Assembly: GCA_963969495.1 (NCBI GenBank)
Contig: OZ018320.1
Coordinates: 80,421,248 to 80,485,247 of the forward strand
Reading direction: 5' to 3'
Source: Ceratothoa steindachneri
Lineage: Eukaryota > Arthropoda > Malacostraca > Isopoda > Cymothoidae
Length of the DNA stretch: 64,000 nucleotides
The notes beneath the pieces were generated by a model. It did no database searches, was not told the DNA's origin, and saw only the letters and a program-made list of their open reading frames with translations. This document shows, piece by piece, positions 11,318-23,600 of the stretch. Within the stretch, counting starts at the first letter, position 1, and each line of letters starts with the position of its first letter. A program made the position numbers and the translations under genes.

Positions 11318-11349
11318 ACAATTGAAGGTACGGTGTAAACTGGGTATGA

Positions 11350-11560
11350 CTATGTTAACATGACTTCCCCGTGTACTTTTATCTTACCACCGTTGGCTGT
11401 GGCAATATTTACACTCGACTTTCTCATTTCGCAATACTGTACGGGGTTGATGGGAATAATCGAGACGCCTGCGCAAGTGTCTATAAGGAATTCGCCTTTC
11501 TTCCAATTAAATTTAATAGCGACAGTGTTTAACATTGGCATACCGGTCGTCAGCACGCCT
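11350..11560 (-). pseudogene. Gypsy-2 retropepsin-like protease
   Basis: A minus-strand frame with FLIDTCAGVSIIPI and a downstream ATANGGKIKVHGE block corresponds to the aspartic protease of Ty3/Gypsy pol. The catalytic triplet reads DTC and not DTG, which would be expected to abolish activity. Confidence 0.7.
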
Positions 11561-11586
11561 TACTAGTTTTCCGAGGGAATAGAAGA

Positions 11587-12904
11587 TTAGGGTCTATATG
11601 ATGGTAAGATTTCTATATTTTCTCCCCGTTTAGGCCATTTGCACCATGGCCTGCAATGTTTCGCCTCTGGACCAAAATATAAATGGGCTCGACATACTAA
11701 AGGTTTTTGATCGCTACGAAATGGTTTAAGTCTTAGCGATATGCTATCATTACGCTTATTTGTAATTTTTTTCGTGCCATTGTATGCGCCACTGAGCATT
11801 GACCGTGCACCCTTCACGTATTCACGTTACGATTCGAATTACCGCACTGTCTATTGTAAGCACTAGCACTATCTTCGCGAATAGAACACATGTTATTGTT
11901 ACTTACATGACCATGTTAAGGTTCATAAAACGGCATTAGTTAGTCTGCCAATTTTCCTATCTGCGTGAGTGTCTATTTCTTTTGCGTCGCAATGATTGGA
12001 GCGATGCTCGGAAGTAGAGGATGAACGAATTTATATCTCACCAGATCTTCACCAACGCCGACTTGGAGTGCCGTCTTCCTTAAATCTTCAAGTTTCACCG
12101 AGGGTCATCTGTGGAGTGGAGATGATTCTATCATTTTCTCGAATAATTCGGGTTTAGTCCATTCAAATAGGCTGATAACTTCAGTCCTCAGTTGTGTATA
12201 TTTCTGCGATGAAAAAACTGTGTCAGGGAGACGATCGACTGTTTGCGCTGGTAGTGCTGCAAGAGTATGGAAAAATATGGTGTCTTGTTTGATTATCTTT
12301 GCAATGTGGAATTGCATAGGTGGGCGCGATAACGAAAAAAATCTATCAAGATAACCGATAAATCTATAACGATAACCTTATCGGCGATAACCGATAATCG
12401 ATAACTGGTGATAAATTTATCGCCCGATAAGGTGATATCCGATAAATCTATAAATCCAAAATTATAATACAATATTGACTATTGACTATATATAGCGTTA
12501 TTTTGTAATACAATATTAAGAATGTTTGAATACTATTTCTTAGTTTCTTACCTGGTGAGGCGCTCTTTCATCTCATAGGTTTTGAGGATCCTCCTCCCAG
12601 CTCGGACCTACCTATTTCTGCTTTCAAGGCACGCGCGGTTTGCCCCTGTACTAAACTAGAACCAAAAACTGAAATTATCGATTATCGCTAGTTTGGAACC
12701 AAACGTATCGGCGATACCGATGAATCGATAACGCAGGGGGAAAAATATCGGATAACTGATAACGCCCACCTATGTGGAATTGTGATTCCACGATTCTGAA
12801 CCAACCAGCTACCGCTGCATCGTTGAAAATCGGAGGCTTGACTACGAGTGAGTTTGCGGCTTCTTCTTGGAATATTTGTTCGGTTGTTCTTGAATCCATC
12901 GTAT
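11587..12904 (-). pseudogene. Gypsy-2 gag, interrupted by a hAT MITE
   Basis: The N-terminal part (from 12,899) starts at an ATG and includes KPPIFNDAAVAGWFRIVESQ, the usual Gypsy gag start with a conserved WF. After the MITE at 12,315-12,774 the frame resumes with AKIIKQDTIFFHTLAALP and KYTQLRTEVISLFEW. A C-terminal finger-like motif (CRAHLYFGPEAKHCRPWCKWP) lies at about 11,640-11,690. Between about 11,820 and 12,100 the frame is broken and little can be read. Confidence 0.75.
12315..12774. mobile_element. hAT MITE with perfect 8-bp target-site duplication
   Basis: Begins CATAGGTGGGCG and ends with the inverse CGCCCACCTATG. TGGAATTG directly flanks it on both sides (12,307-12,314 and 12,775-12,782), the 8-bp duplication typical of hAT insertion. 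It interrupts the Gypsy-2 gag. No coding sequence. Both subterminal regions are packed with CGATAA/TTATCG motifs, which can fold back and may be transposase-binding sites. It differs in its ends from the hAT at 7,345, so it belongs to another family. Confidence 0.9.
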
Positions 12905-12954
12905 ATTAATTTTCTTACTCGATTTTCGATCACTAATAAAGGGTCACGAATTTA

Positions 12955-13544
12955 TGGGGGGAGAGGGGGAGGGGTGATGAAAGGATCTCTTCGTTGATCA
13001 CTAGATATATTTATATTTCACCTCGTTTTATGATCCTCTTTGCTATTGCGCTCCCCATAAGATTGTTGCGAAACGTTGATCGTTAAACCGGATTTGGGTG
13101 ACACGAAAACGTTCCGAGAAATTATTACCTGAGTTCAAAAGGTAATGATGAATCATTTTGGCTGGGCGATGAGCAGAAATTCTGATATGATTTTGCCTTC
13201 GAGCAAAATGGTGATGAAAACAAGAAGACTGCAGTTCTATTTTTTAGTGGCTTTGGGTAGCAAATGGAGGAGGAGTTCGAATTTGATTGATTTTCGATTT
13301 CACGAGCTTATCATTGATGATGCTTAAATACAACTCTCTTAATGTTCGTGCTTTGGTACGATGAATGAATAAGACTCGTATTGATGTAAGATCAGTTGCG
13401 TAAATGGTATCTCATAATGCGGGGTAAATGACTTGATTGGTATGACCCGCGAGCGATATGTGAAACTGCTCTTCGAAATGATTTCTCTCGAATGGTGCTC
13501 TCTCCTCCTCGATTTGCTCATTTTATATTTGGACACATTTACAA

Positions 13545-13636
<92 letters not shown>

Positions 13637-14028
13637 CTTTCGAAAACCTTTTCTCTCGTGAGAAAATTTACTGAAAAAGTGAAATTTGGTCAAACGGTGT
13701 TTTAGTCTTCCTTAACAAAAATAAAATATAATATTGTGGTTATAATTTCATGCTCACCGAGTATCGTTACGATCGAGCTAACCCATTTTAAGGTTTCCTT
13801 TTGTAACCACAGAATAATTAGTCTAATCCCCAGTTTACCTTTTCACCGCGACTTTGGTCTTTTCGAGAAATAAAAATGAGAATGGTTCTAAAATATCCTG
13901 TTACATGTTACAATGTTTCATTTGAGTTTCTTTTTGTTTCGTTTCACACACATAAATTTATTTACATTGGCTGAGTGTACACATTACTACTTAATGGGTT
14001 TGAGTGTGCACATAGTGTGTGCACTACA
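12955..14028 (-). repeat. Gypsy-2 5' LTR with extra 660-bp block
   Basis: Both ends match the 417-bp copy at 7,675-8,091. The middle (about 13,045-13,705), including a (TA)n tract, has no counterpart there, so it is either an insertion here or a deletion in the other LTR. Just inside the LTR, on the minus strand, is TTCGTGACCC, a plausible but degenerate primer-binding site. Confidence 0.8.
13551..13633. repeat. (TA)n microsatellite in Gypsy-2 5' LTR
   Basis: About 80 bases of TA repeat, preceded by ACACACA, inside the block that is specific to this LTR copy. Confidence 0.95.
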
Positions 14029-14361
14029 CATTTAAGTAATATCAGTTTCTGAAATGTTTCGTCAGATAAAGAACTCCGTTTTAGAGATAAGGTCAATCCT
14101 CCTAAAGAGAAGAGCCGTTCCACATGAGCTGACGACGGAGAGGTGGTGTTGTATTTAATAAATAACTTTTTATGTTTTGATATCTATCTAAACTTTGAAG
14201 TGTTTTATTTGAATCCTGAAGGTAAATGAACAATTCTAAATCTACGGTTGATCGTGTTTGAGTGAGTTTTAAATCCAAAATAATCGTCACTGTCCGATAC
14301 ACCAAATATGATTCAGCTTCGTGTCCCTCTCCTAAATTATCAATCACTCGAATCATAATAT
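14029..14361 (-). pseudogene. hAT transposase C-terminal dimerisation region
   Basis: The minus-strand reading gives IRVIDNLGEGHEAESY, then DLELFIYLQDSNKTLQSL, and in a shifted frame KYNTTSPSSAHVERLFSLGG, LTLSLKRSSLSDE and TFQKLI. The NT-PSSA-VERLFS-GG-KR-LSD pattern is the hAT-C dimerisation domain. The block lies between the 5' LTR of Gypsy-1 and the 5' LTR of Gypsy-2 and joins the blocks beyond each. It has at least one frameshift. Confidence 0.8.
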
Positions 14362-15066
<705 letters not shown>

Positions 15067-15067
15067 T

Positions 15068-15083
15068 TGGTGCCCTAGACCCC
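15068..15083 (+). promoter_or_regulatory. Gypsy-1 primer-binding site
   Basis: TGGTGCCCTAGACCCC begins one or two bases after the LTR end. TGG plus complementarity to a tRNA 3' end is the usual minus-strand primer site. The particular tRNA was not determined. Confidence 0.6.
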
Positions 15084-15319
15084 TTCTCTTTTTTTCAATT
15101 AAGTATAATATAGTTTAACGTCTAGTTACGTAAAAACTATATTATTCTTTCCACGTGAGATTACGCCTGGCAACCACAAACTCACCCGGTTCTCTCTCTC
15201 TCGCTCACTGGCTCCGACGCGGCTTACGCCCTGCCGTCCTTTTGTTTTCACTGTAAGTTTGTTTTCAACCTCCTCAAATTTTATTCTTAACCGGAAGTTT
15301 TAAAAGCACACATCCCTTA

Positions 15320-15585
15320 GCCATGAATAGTCAAGCCTAGACGTTTACCTCAACTGCTTCGACCACGATAGCGAGCCAGGTCTCCTCAACTTTCCGACCA
15401 CATGTGCGTCACCTGTGGCAATTAGTCATCCTACAGCTATAAACCATGATGTCAGCGCTCGCGGTACCAACCACACTTCAATCTATCTTCCCGCTTTTGA
15501 TGCGACCAATCCAATCATGTGGTTCGAATTATATGAGGTTTTAATGGCACATCAAGGTATATGCGAGGTTTTAGGGACTCGCTCA
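15320..15585 (+). pseudogene. Gypsy-1 gag, N-terminal part
   Basis: The frame around 15,440-15,580 reads TSIYLPAFDATNPIMWFELY and then EVLMAHQGICEVLG. This matches the common start of Ty3/Gypsy gag, where a conserved proline-x-phenylalanine and a WF precede the first capsid helices. It is cut by the L2-like LINE and resumes after 19,262. Upstream frames at 15,320 are broken. Confidence 0.65.
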
Positions 15586-15776
15586 ACTCTTTAAATTATC
15601 GTCTTTCGCCAGCTACATACGGGAAGATAAAGGGGGCTTGTATCCCCCGAACTCGCCCGACTAGCAGGGTGTCGAGACTTTCGGCGTCCCTTAGGAACCT
15701 CTTTCCCCCTACCATTCTTCCTTTACCCAACACCTCCAAATCTCACCCTTCCTCAAGTGCTCATCAGCAGGCACTG

Positions 15777-18700
15777 TCGGCGACTCTTCTGAACATTAGG
15801 AGTCTGACCATTAAGTCGGAGTATGTCCATGACCTCGTTGTTCGCACTGGGGTTTCCTTCCTTGGCCTTACATAAACCTGCTCGAGTCTGATTCTGGTTC
15901 ATGCACTGCTCTTGCAACCCTTCCGGGTCATTATTTCCTGCATGTTATACCAATGCCCTCAACTTAGTTATGTATAAATAATCAATCCAAAGTCTCACAT
16001 ATTTTGTAATGTATAATTGCCATCCAAAAATCACTGGCTAAGATACATTCTTTTCGGCAACACTTACTTTAGTCAAACACACACACACACTAACACGCTT
16101 TCAGCTCAACCACATTGAACACCAATATTCTTCTTTCGTCTCTCGTCATTCTCAGCATAAAGATCCCAATTCACAGTTCATCATAATTACTATATCTTAC
16201 TTACCACATCATAGTTACCATATCATAGTTACCATATCTTAGTTACTTTAACATACCTTACCTCACTGCACCTTGCATTCACTCTAATTTTCATTACTTT
16301 CATACATTGCATCACGTTGTATTCCTTAACAATTCTCAATTTAATTTTATCATTCATCCGTATAATTGTAATAACCGCTCACTAGTTATTTCCTAATTCA
16401 ATTCTCTCATTGTGAATTCTTGATTTTGTAAATATTTATTTTGTTTATGGTCCATTTTTCTTACAAACCTAGCGTGGAAGTTTTCTAAATTTATTTCACG
16501 TCAGTCGTTAGGCCTAAATATTAGCAGACGACTATTCCATCCAATTCAACAAATTTATCGTAATGGTTTTCAAATAGCTATCTAGGTTTATTTATTAACT
16601 AAAGTGAATACCACTAATAACCAAATACCATAATGTTCCTCGGAACCACCGTGGAGGGGAGGGGGGGGGGGCACTGATTTCCAACTCATCCTTCTCCCTG
16701 AATCTTCCCCCCCCCCCTTTAGCCTCATTTGAGGCTCTCATTGCTGTCTCACGTGTTATGCACGCTCTGACTATTGTGATCCTTTACCACCCCCCAACTC
16801 GTCCACAGCCTAATTTCTTGAGGAGTTTAGCAACCTACTCTCCGACCTATCATCTACTAGTTCTCTCCACATGCATGGTAATACCCTGGACGTAGTCATC
16901 TCGAACCTCTATATCTCTAATCTAACATGAACTGGCCTTTCCAATACGATTTCAAACCACTTCTTGGTCAATTTTAAATTCTATATTCCCTACCACCTAC
17001 CTCCTCGCTTGTCCCGAAATCCTACTCCTTTTCGGCGACTGTCGTCAATTGATACTACTTCTCTCTTTAATAACGTTGTTTCTGCCCTACCTCTTATTGG
17101 TACTACTACTTCACCTGACCAAACCTTAAACTCTCTGCACCAATCATTACTCGCCTGCCTTGACGTGCACGATCCCCTTATCACTCCTTCTTCAAATCGC
17201 CATCACCGCGCCCTTTGGTTCACCATAGAATTCGTTCGTTCAAGGAGGTCCTTACGTGCTCATGAACGAGCCCTTCGTAAAGCACGCTCCCGTGGGCAGG
17301 ACACGACCTCTCTCTCACTTGCCTATCGCCTTGTTAGTTCGACTTATTCTTCCAATTAAAATCAGTGCGCGAGGCTCATTCATGCAAACTTTTGTCTGAC
17401 AGCAAGAATGACCCTCGGACTATATTTCGTCTCCTCTCTCGTCTTTCCTCGCCTAGCCCAATTTTCCCCCCACCTCTCCAATCATCAACTCCTCTACTTT
17501 TTCTAAATTTTTCTCTGATAAAATTATTAACTTTCGCGCCGTACGACCCCAGTCGTCTGAACAGGCCCATGCTGTTCTCCCCAAGCATACTCCATGCCGC
17601 TTAACGTCCTCACTCGAGCTTCCTCTGAGGAACTAACTGTCCTGATCTCACGCTCTAACAAATCTGTATCTCCTAAGGACGTCTTTCCACCAAAACTCCT
17701 CCACCAAATTCTCCATGCTGTCCTCCCACTGATTCTTCATCTATTTACTACTTCACTTGCTACAGGATGGTTTCCCTCTTCCTTCAAACATGCCTCAATT
17801 CGTCCTTTACTTAAAAAACATACCTTAACCCCTCTGAACCATCTAGTTATCACCCTATCTCAAAGCTTCCATTCCTATCTAAGATCTTCGAGAGAGTGGT
17901 TTTCTCTCGCCTTAATGTCCATATTTCTAACTGCAATATCGAGGAGATGTAACAGTCGGGATTCAAAGCGAAGCACTCTGCTGAAACCGCTCTTCTTAAT
18001 ATTTCAGACGATTTACGTAGACCAAACGATAGGGGTTGTACGTCCATTCTAGTCCTCATAGACCTCTCATATGCTTTCGACACCATAGACCACACTGTTG
18101 TCCTCCTTGATAGTCTTCACACTTTCCTTGGTCTCTCGGGCAATGCACTTGATTGGAATCGCTCATACCTCTCCTCCCGCACTCAGTCGGTCGCGCTCAA
18201 TAACCTCTCCACCGAGCTTGAGCCTATTCATTTTGGGGTGCCTCAGATCTCACTCCTCTTTCGCATCTTCTTTCTTCCTCTTGGCTCCCTTCTTCGCGAT
18301 TTGGGCCTATCCTTCCACCTCTATACTGATAACACTCAGATATACCTTTCCTCATCCCATGTGTCCTTCTCTCAATCAATTAGCAAGCTCCTTTCAGCCT
18401 ACACCTCCATAAACGAATGGCTGTCTGCCAACTTTCTCAAACTTAACCACGACAAAACTAAAGGTTTCCTTGTTGGTGCCTCTTCGATGGTGGATAAATC
18501 TAAAGCTCTCTTTCCCTCCCTTAACCTTGGGGAAACCAATGTCGCCTTCTCTGACACCGGCAGTAATCTTGGTGTTATTTTCGACGAGCAACTCTCGTTT
18601 AAACCGCACATCCATCGTATCTGTTAATCTTTCCTCGGTTTCCTCCGCAACTTCTCACGTGTTCGATCCCATTTTGATCAACGAAGCCTTTGAGACTGCT

Positions 18701-19177
18701 ATTCATGACTTCGTCACCTCACGCTTAGAATACTGCAATTCTCTTGTAGTGAGTCTCCCTTCTTCATCACTTTGCCCCCTACAATTAGTTCAAAACTATG
18801 CTCTCCGGCTACTCCTTCGCCACCCCAGGTTCTCTCCTTTGATGCCTCTGTTACAGGAGCTACACTGGTTACCTATTCGCTTGCGTACCCACTATAAAAT
18901 TCTTCCCATTACCTATAAGGCCCTAAACCTCGAGGCTCCACTTTATCTCTCGTCTGCCCTCTCCCGTCGTCAAACTCCACGGGCACTCCGGTCTAACCTT
19001 ACTTCCCTCCTGAACACTCATTGTTCTGTCATCTGCTCGATGGGTGACCGTTTCTTCTCAGTTTGTGTTCCTAGACTCTGGAATGCTCTTCCTGCCGAAG
19101 TCCGATCCTCTTTCCTTTGCTCTTTTAAACGTCTCCTGAAGACTCATCTCTTCAGAATTGCCTTCTCTTCCCTGTAA
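15777..19177 (+). pseudogene. L2-like LINE endonuclease-reverse transcriptase
   Basis: Endonuclease start: LLNIRSLTIKSEYVHDLV and SFLGLT; after the insertion, HGNTLDVVIS and an interrupted C-terminus. RT: SVSPKDVFPPKLLH, LIDLSYAFDTIDH across frames, and LYTDNTQIYLSS at the catalytic site, where the usual DD is DN. The C-terminus has LHWLPIRLRTHYKI, TYKALNLEAPLYLSS and RLWNALPAEVRSS, characteristic of L2/CR1-group LINEs. Several frameshifts and the YTDN substitution make it inactive. It would have provided target nicking and cDNA synthesis. Confidence 0.75.
15960..16640 (+). repeat. Solo arm related to the long-TIR element at 1-3864
   Basis: The inner end shares TGGTTTTC, GCTATCTAGG, TTATTAAC and AATAACCA blocks with bases 610-680, and the CA-rich and TTCTTCnT blocks match bases 10-100, in the same order. 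The segment interrupts LINE endonuclease coding sequence, which resumes near 16,645 with 'GGALISNSSF'. Only one arm is present. G-rich and C-rich homopolymers flank its right side. Confidence 0.6.
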
Positions 19178-19264
19178 ACTTTCTCTACACTCGCTACACA
19201 ACCTGAGCTCTCGGAGGGCTAACAGCCTTGAAGGGGACATTATAAATACCTATTATTATAAGAG

Positions 19265-20330
19265 ATCAAGACCGCATAATAAGCATCACGCAAAAAGTCC
19301 CAATAAGTATCTTTACTTTGTTTCGGGAAAATTTGTTACAAAGTGGGAGAAATGGTGCATGGGGGATTTGATGCAAGCTTTCAAGCTTGAATTTGGGAGA
19401 TCCCAGCTTGAAGACTTAAAAGAACTACTAAATACTCAACAACTGGGTGATAGGCGTTCCACGCGGTTCCTTGAACATCTCAAAGAATTGATCAGAGCAA
19501 AGGGTGCTCAGTCAGAGCTTTTTGACACGCTCATAACAGAGATTTTCATGCGTGGGATCCTTGACCACATTAGGCCCATTATCACGATTGGTGAGTACAA
19601 GAGCGTGGATGAAATCGCCAAAGCAGCAGATATGATATATCTCAATCCTTACATAAACTGGGGGACTGTCCTACAATGTCCCATTCCTCCCTCTAATCCA
19701 TCTATTTCGCAGGTTCAGTTACCAACGACACCTTCTGGCAATAGGCCGGACCTCGTAACGCTTCCTTTTCACATTCATCACCGGACTTGGCCACCGCTTT
19801 GGAGCTGCAAAAACTAAGAATCCACTGTGGGACCAAGAGAGTGCACGGTCACAAGGGTGGACGGAGCGACAGGCACCATTTGTTCTCTTGAAAATGAAAC
19901 CAACGAGGGCATTCCAGCACAAGAGGTGAGACACAGCATTCCCCTTCTCATTCTTTCGCCTATCCCTCTACTCCTAAATTCTCTCGTTCTCAAACTAGGA
20001 GTCTATGCTGGTACCATGAGAAATATGGTAGCGAAGCTGTACAATGTACGCAGCCTTTCCAATACTACCTATCACCCTAATGTCATTCTCAATCAAATGC
20101 TCGCTCTTCACAAATTAGTCCTTCTAATCATAATGTTACTTTCATCCAACCAACTAATTGGTGCTGGTACCCCAACAAATATTGTGCATAAGCCGGAAAA
20201 TGTATACAGCCCTGCACATATTTACAACCAGTACCTCCTCAATATAACGCTATTCTACCAACTTCACCTCTCAATCTATTCACTCTCCTCAAACTAATGC
20301 TCCAACTCACTCTTCTCATTCTAATTCAAA
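19265..20330 (+). pseudogene. Gypsy-1 gag, C-terminal part
   Basis: A 219-codon frame (19,158-19,817) includes FKLEFGRSQLEDLKELLNTQ, LGDRRSTRFLEHLKELI and FMRGILDHIRP, the capsid C-terminal half of Gypsy gag. Farther on, in other frames, are two finger-like motifs, CWYHEKYGSEAVQCTQP and CWYPNKYCA-AGKCIQPC, of the C-x2-H...FG...A-x2-C-x2-PC type found in arthropod Gypsy gags. The second has lost the histidine. Frame changes near 19,817 and 20,000. Confidence 0.7.
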
Positions 20331-20399
20331 TCCATTGAAAAATTTAAACTGTTAACGAAAGTACTCAATGAGTCTATCACCTCTGACGTTCCTTCATCT

Positions 20400-20990
20400 C
20401 AGGTCGATTCACTAATTTGCATTTATGACCCACTCTCTGGTTTCTCATATTTAGTTGACACTGGTGCTCAATGTAGTTTTATTCCATCTCTGGACGATAA
20501 AGCCTGTTCCTCCTCTGATCTTGTCTTTAAAGCCGCTAATTCCTCTGATATAAGGACTTATGGAAAGCGCATCTCCAGTTGGCTTTCGGCCCCCGTAGAG
20601 TTTTACGATGGACCTTTATTGTTGCCGAGGCCGACGTTCCTATTCTGGGCCTCGATTTTCTCTCTGCCGACGACCTTTTAGTCAACTCTCGTAACAGCAA
20701 GCTTATCGATCGCACTACAATGCCAACAGTTTCAGGTTCATTTTTTCCCTCGCAGAGTTCTCTTCTCTATATCCAGTTTCCTTCTGCCAATCCACAGTTT
20801 CAACGCATGCTACAGGAATTTCCTGCAATTAGCATACCATCTTCTAACGACAGGCCTAATAAACATAATTTGGTTCACCGGATAGAGACGATTAGAGGGC
20901 CTGTATTTTCCTGCCCCTGTCGATTAGCCCCAGATAAACTCGCTTTAATGAAGCAGGAGTTCACCTTCATGGTGGAAGCTCATAGTTAGG
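20400..20990 (+). pseudogene. Gypsy-1 retropepsin and start of RT linker
   Basis: FSYLVDTGAQCSFIPSL at about 20,440-20,490 carries the catalytic DTG. ANSSDIRTYGK follows, then in another frame FIVAEADVPILGLDFLSADD, the conserved end of the protease. The linker HRIETIRGPVFSCPCRLAPD leads into RT. At least one frame change, at about 20,580. Confidence 0.75.
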
Positions 20991-21660
20991 TCCTCTACTT
21001 CTCCTTGTGCCTCTCCGCTTCATATTGTACCCAAGTCTACCCCCGGTGAGTACAGACATGTAGGTAATTATAGACGGATCAATGCCTGTACTATCCCCGA
21101 TAGATATCCTCTGCCCTAACTGTGCGATTTCAATTATACTCTTTTCGGTTGTTCGATATTTTCTCGACTCGATCTGGTTCGTGCTTTTAACCAAATTCCT
21201 ATTCATCCCAATGACATCCCAAAGACGGCTATCACCACGCCATTTGGTTCCTTCGTCATGAACAGGATGCCTTATGGTCTTCGTAACAGTGGTCACACCT
21301 TCCAACGTTTTATGAATCAGGTTCTGAAAAGTCTGCCTTTCGTCTTCTGCTACATAGACGACCTCCTAATAGCATCTTCGTCTTTAGAGGAGCATATGTC
21401 TCAACTTAGTCAGGTTTTCGCTCGACTTGAAGAGTACGGTATCGTACTCAACACTTCGAAGTGTCTTTTTGGCGTCTCCCAATTCTCCTTCTTGGGTCAC
21501 CATGGCTCGAGTACAGGGATTAACTCACTCGAGGATAAAACTACCGTGATGCGCAACTTTTTTTGGCCCACATCACGCAAGCAACTTAAACGTTTCTATG
21601 GCATGGATATTTTCTACCACTTACTTGTGCAAAGGTCATGCAACCTATCAACTCTCTCCT
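20991..21660 (+). pseudogene. Gypsy-1 reverse transcriptase
   Basis: Frames read [76 protein letters not shown] and [12 protein letters not shown] with the YIDD active site, then [18 protein letters not shown]. It is the canonical Ty3/Gypsy RT. A stop after DRYPLP and frame shifts before 21,258 disrupt it. Confidence 0.8.
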
Positions 21661-21749
21661 CAGCAAGACCAAATAGAATCCCGCTCTTGAATGGTCTACT
21701 GAAGCGTGCGATTCGTTCTCTCGCACCAAAGAGGCTATTGCCCGAACTG

Positions 21750-22205
21750 CGGAATTGGCTCATCTCTCTCCAGTAGCCCCCATCAGCGTTGTCTCAGACG
21801 CATCCTCAACCCACGTAGGTGCAACCTTGCAGCAGAAAGTTGGTGACCAATGGCAACATCTTGCTTTTTTCTCTCGCTCTCTTACAGACTCTCAAAAGAG
21901 GTATAGTACGTTCTCTCGAGAGCTCCTCGGAATATACCTCTCAATCTGTCACTTCCGACAATACTTGAAATTACCTGACTTTGCCATTTTTAGGGACCAT
22001 AAGCCTTTGGTCGGTGCTTGTTCTTCTCGTAGTACTTCGTCAGTACATACTGCAGTTCACATTCGTCATTTTGACTTCATCCTGCAGTTGACAAACGATA
22101 TTCGCTATGTTCCTGATTCTCCAAACGTCGTACCAGATGTACTCTCTTTCATTTCATCGATTTCAGGCACGCAACTCTCCTACACTGCGCTCATCGATCA
22201 TGCAA
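21750..22205 (+). pseudogene. Gypsy-1 RNase H
   Basis: A 155-codon frame with VVSDASSTHVGATLQQ (first Asp), STFSRELLGIYLSI (Glu), FAIFRDHKPLVGA (Asp) and PNVVPDVLSFISS (last Asp). All four acidic positions look retained. It is joined to neither RT nor integrase in frame. Confidence 0.8.
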
Positions 22206-22214
22206 CAATAGCGC

Positions 22215-23600
22215 TTGCATAGGAACAAGATGAAGACACGCAAACACTGCGTCACTCTTCTTAACTCGTCGTTCACGAGATTTACTTGCCTGACAATCCT
22301 TCCAGACGCATCCTGGTTGACTACTTATTGCCTGACGGTCCTTGTCCTCTCATTCCTCTCGCTTACCGTCAGCACATTTTCGATCAAATTCACGGTGTCT
22401 CTCATTCTGGTGTCAATGACACGCAAGCTCGTTGCCCAACGCTTCGTTTGGCCAGGTATGAATGCCGACGTGGCAAAATGGACTCGCTCATGCCTGACAT
22501 GCCAGCGTGCCAAAGTCCATTAGCACACAAAAGATCCTATGGTCCATTTTCCTTTTCCTTCGTCGCGTTTTGACGCCGTCCACGTCAATCTAGTAGGTCA
22601 TCTTCCTTACTCTCGTGGTTGCAATTATCTTCTCACCATGATCGATTATTTTACTTGTTGGCTAGAGGCAGTTCCTATCTCGTACATCAGAGCTTCTACA
22701 GTCACTCGAGCCTTCGTCTCAACATGGGTTGCTCGTTTTGGTGTTCCCTCAACAATCATGACTGATCGTGGCAGCCAATTTGAATCCCACCAATGGGATG
22801 CACTCATGGCAGTGCTTGGCTCCTTTCGTCTACGTGCCAGTAGCTACCAACCCCAAAGCAACGCCAAAGTGGAACGGTTACACAGGACCCTAAAGGCAAG
22901 CTTACGCTTCACCGATCCAAACATCACTTGGGTGGACAAGCTATCCTTGGTTCTCCTGGGTATTCGTTCATCCTTGAAAGAGGACTTGGCCTGCTCTGCG
23001 GCTGAATTCGTCTACGGTAGTCAACTTCGTCTTCCTCGTCAATTATTTTCTTCTTCTGACCGACCTCTACCTCCTCATCTTAATCTTGCTTCTTATGCAA
23101 ACGATCTTGTACGAGTAATGGCTGAGGTTAAGCCTTGCCTCTAGAGGGCCTGATAATCACAGACATTTCGTGTCATCGAAAGAGATGTCAACTTGTTCCC
23201 ATGCCTATATCCATCGCGATTCTACTCGCTCCTCATTTTAACCCGTTTATGACGGACCCTTTCTCGTCATCTCTAGGAACCCGAAATTCTATGTACTGCA
23301 GTTTAGCGCCAAGCAGGATACTGTTTCTCTGGATCACTTGAAACCTGCCTTTATTGATGTTGTTCATTCTGAGCAGTCCTCATTTTCCTATTCTACTATC
23401 TTTAATGATGGTCCAGTGATTCCCCTACCTCATCATCATATAACCGCAAACCCAATCTCCTCTACATCGCCCATATCTCCATATCCTTCCCGATTGCTGC
23501 CGCCTCCTCTTTTGTTGCAGGAAACCTCGTCGTCAAAGCTGTCCAGTCAGGAGACAATCCCTTCACATCTGGTCACCCCGCAACCAGCAAGCCAGGCATA
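22215..23600 (+). pseudogene. Gypsy-1 integrase
   Basis: The zinc region has IHGVSHSG and CLTCQRAKVH. The core frame (22,539-23,144, 201 residues) reads FDAVHVNLVGHLPYSRG, where the first catalytic aspartate position is Asn, then TDRGSQFES (Asp) and QSNAKVERLHRTLKA (Glu). The C-terminal region around 23,240-23,350 reads YDGPFLVISRNPKFYVLQ in broken frames, then VSLDHLKPAF and a proline-rich tail. The Asp-to-Asn change and frameshifts indicate loss of function. Confidence 0.8.

Larger units (their letters stand above)
7675..14028 (-). mobile_element. Gypsy-2 LTR retrotransposon, inserted in hAT
   Basis: LTRs at 7,675-8,091 and 12,955-14,028 enclose gag, protease, RT, RNase H and integrase remnants, all on the minus strand. 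CATTTA occurs at both outer borders and the uninterrupted hAT reading frame is restored when the element is removed, supporting a target-site duplication of 4-6 bp. A purine-rich tract (AGGGGAAAGTGA) lies just inside the 3' LTR at 8,092-8,105. The stretch 8,106-8,561 between LTR and integrase is AT-rich with no gene. Every coding domain carries stops, frameshifts or active-site changes. Confidence 0.85.
15586..19262 (+). mobile_element. L2-like LINE nested in Gypsy-1 gag
   Basis: A plus-strand non-LTR element whose coding region covers endonuclease, RT and a long C-terminal domain, followed by a short 3' UTR and an AT-rich end (CCTATTATTATAAG). Gag of Gypsy-1 lies on both sides. The boundaries are approximate because no clear target duplication was seen. 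A segment related to the long-TIR element interrupts the endonuclease at about 15,960-16,640. Confidence 0.75.
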
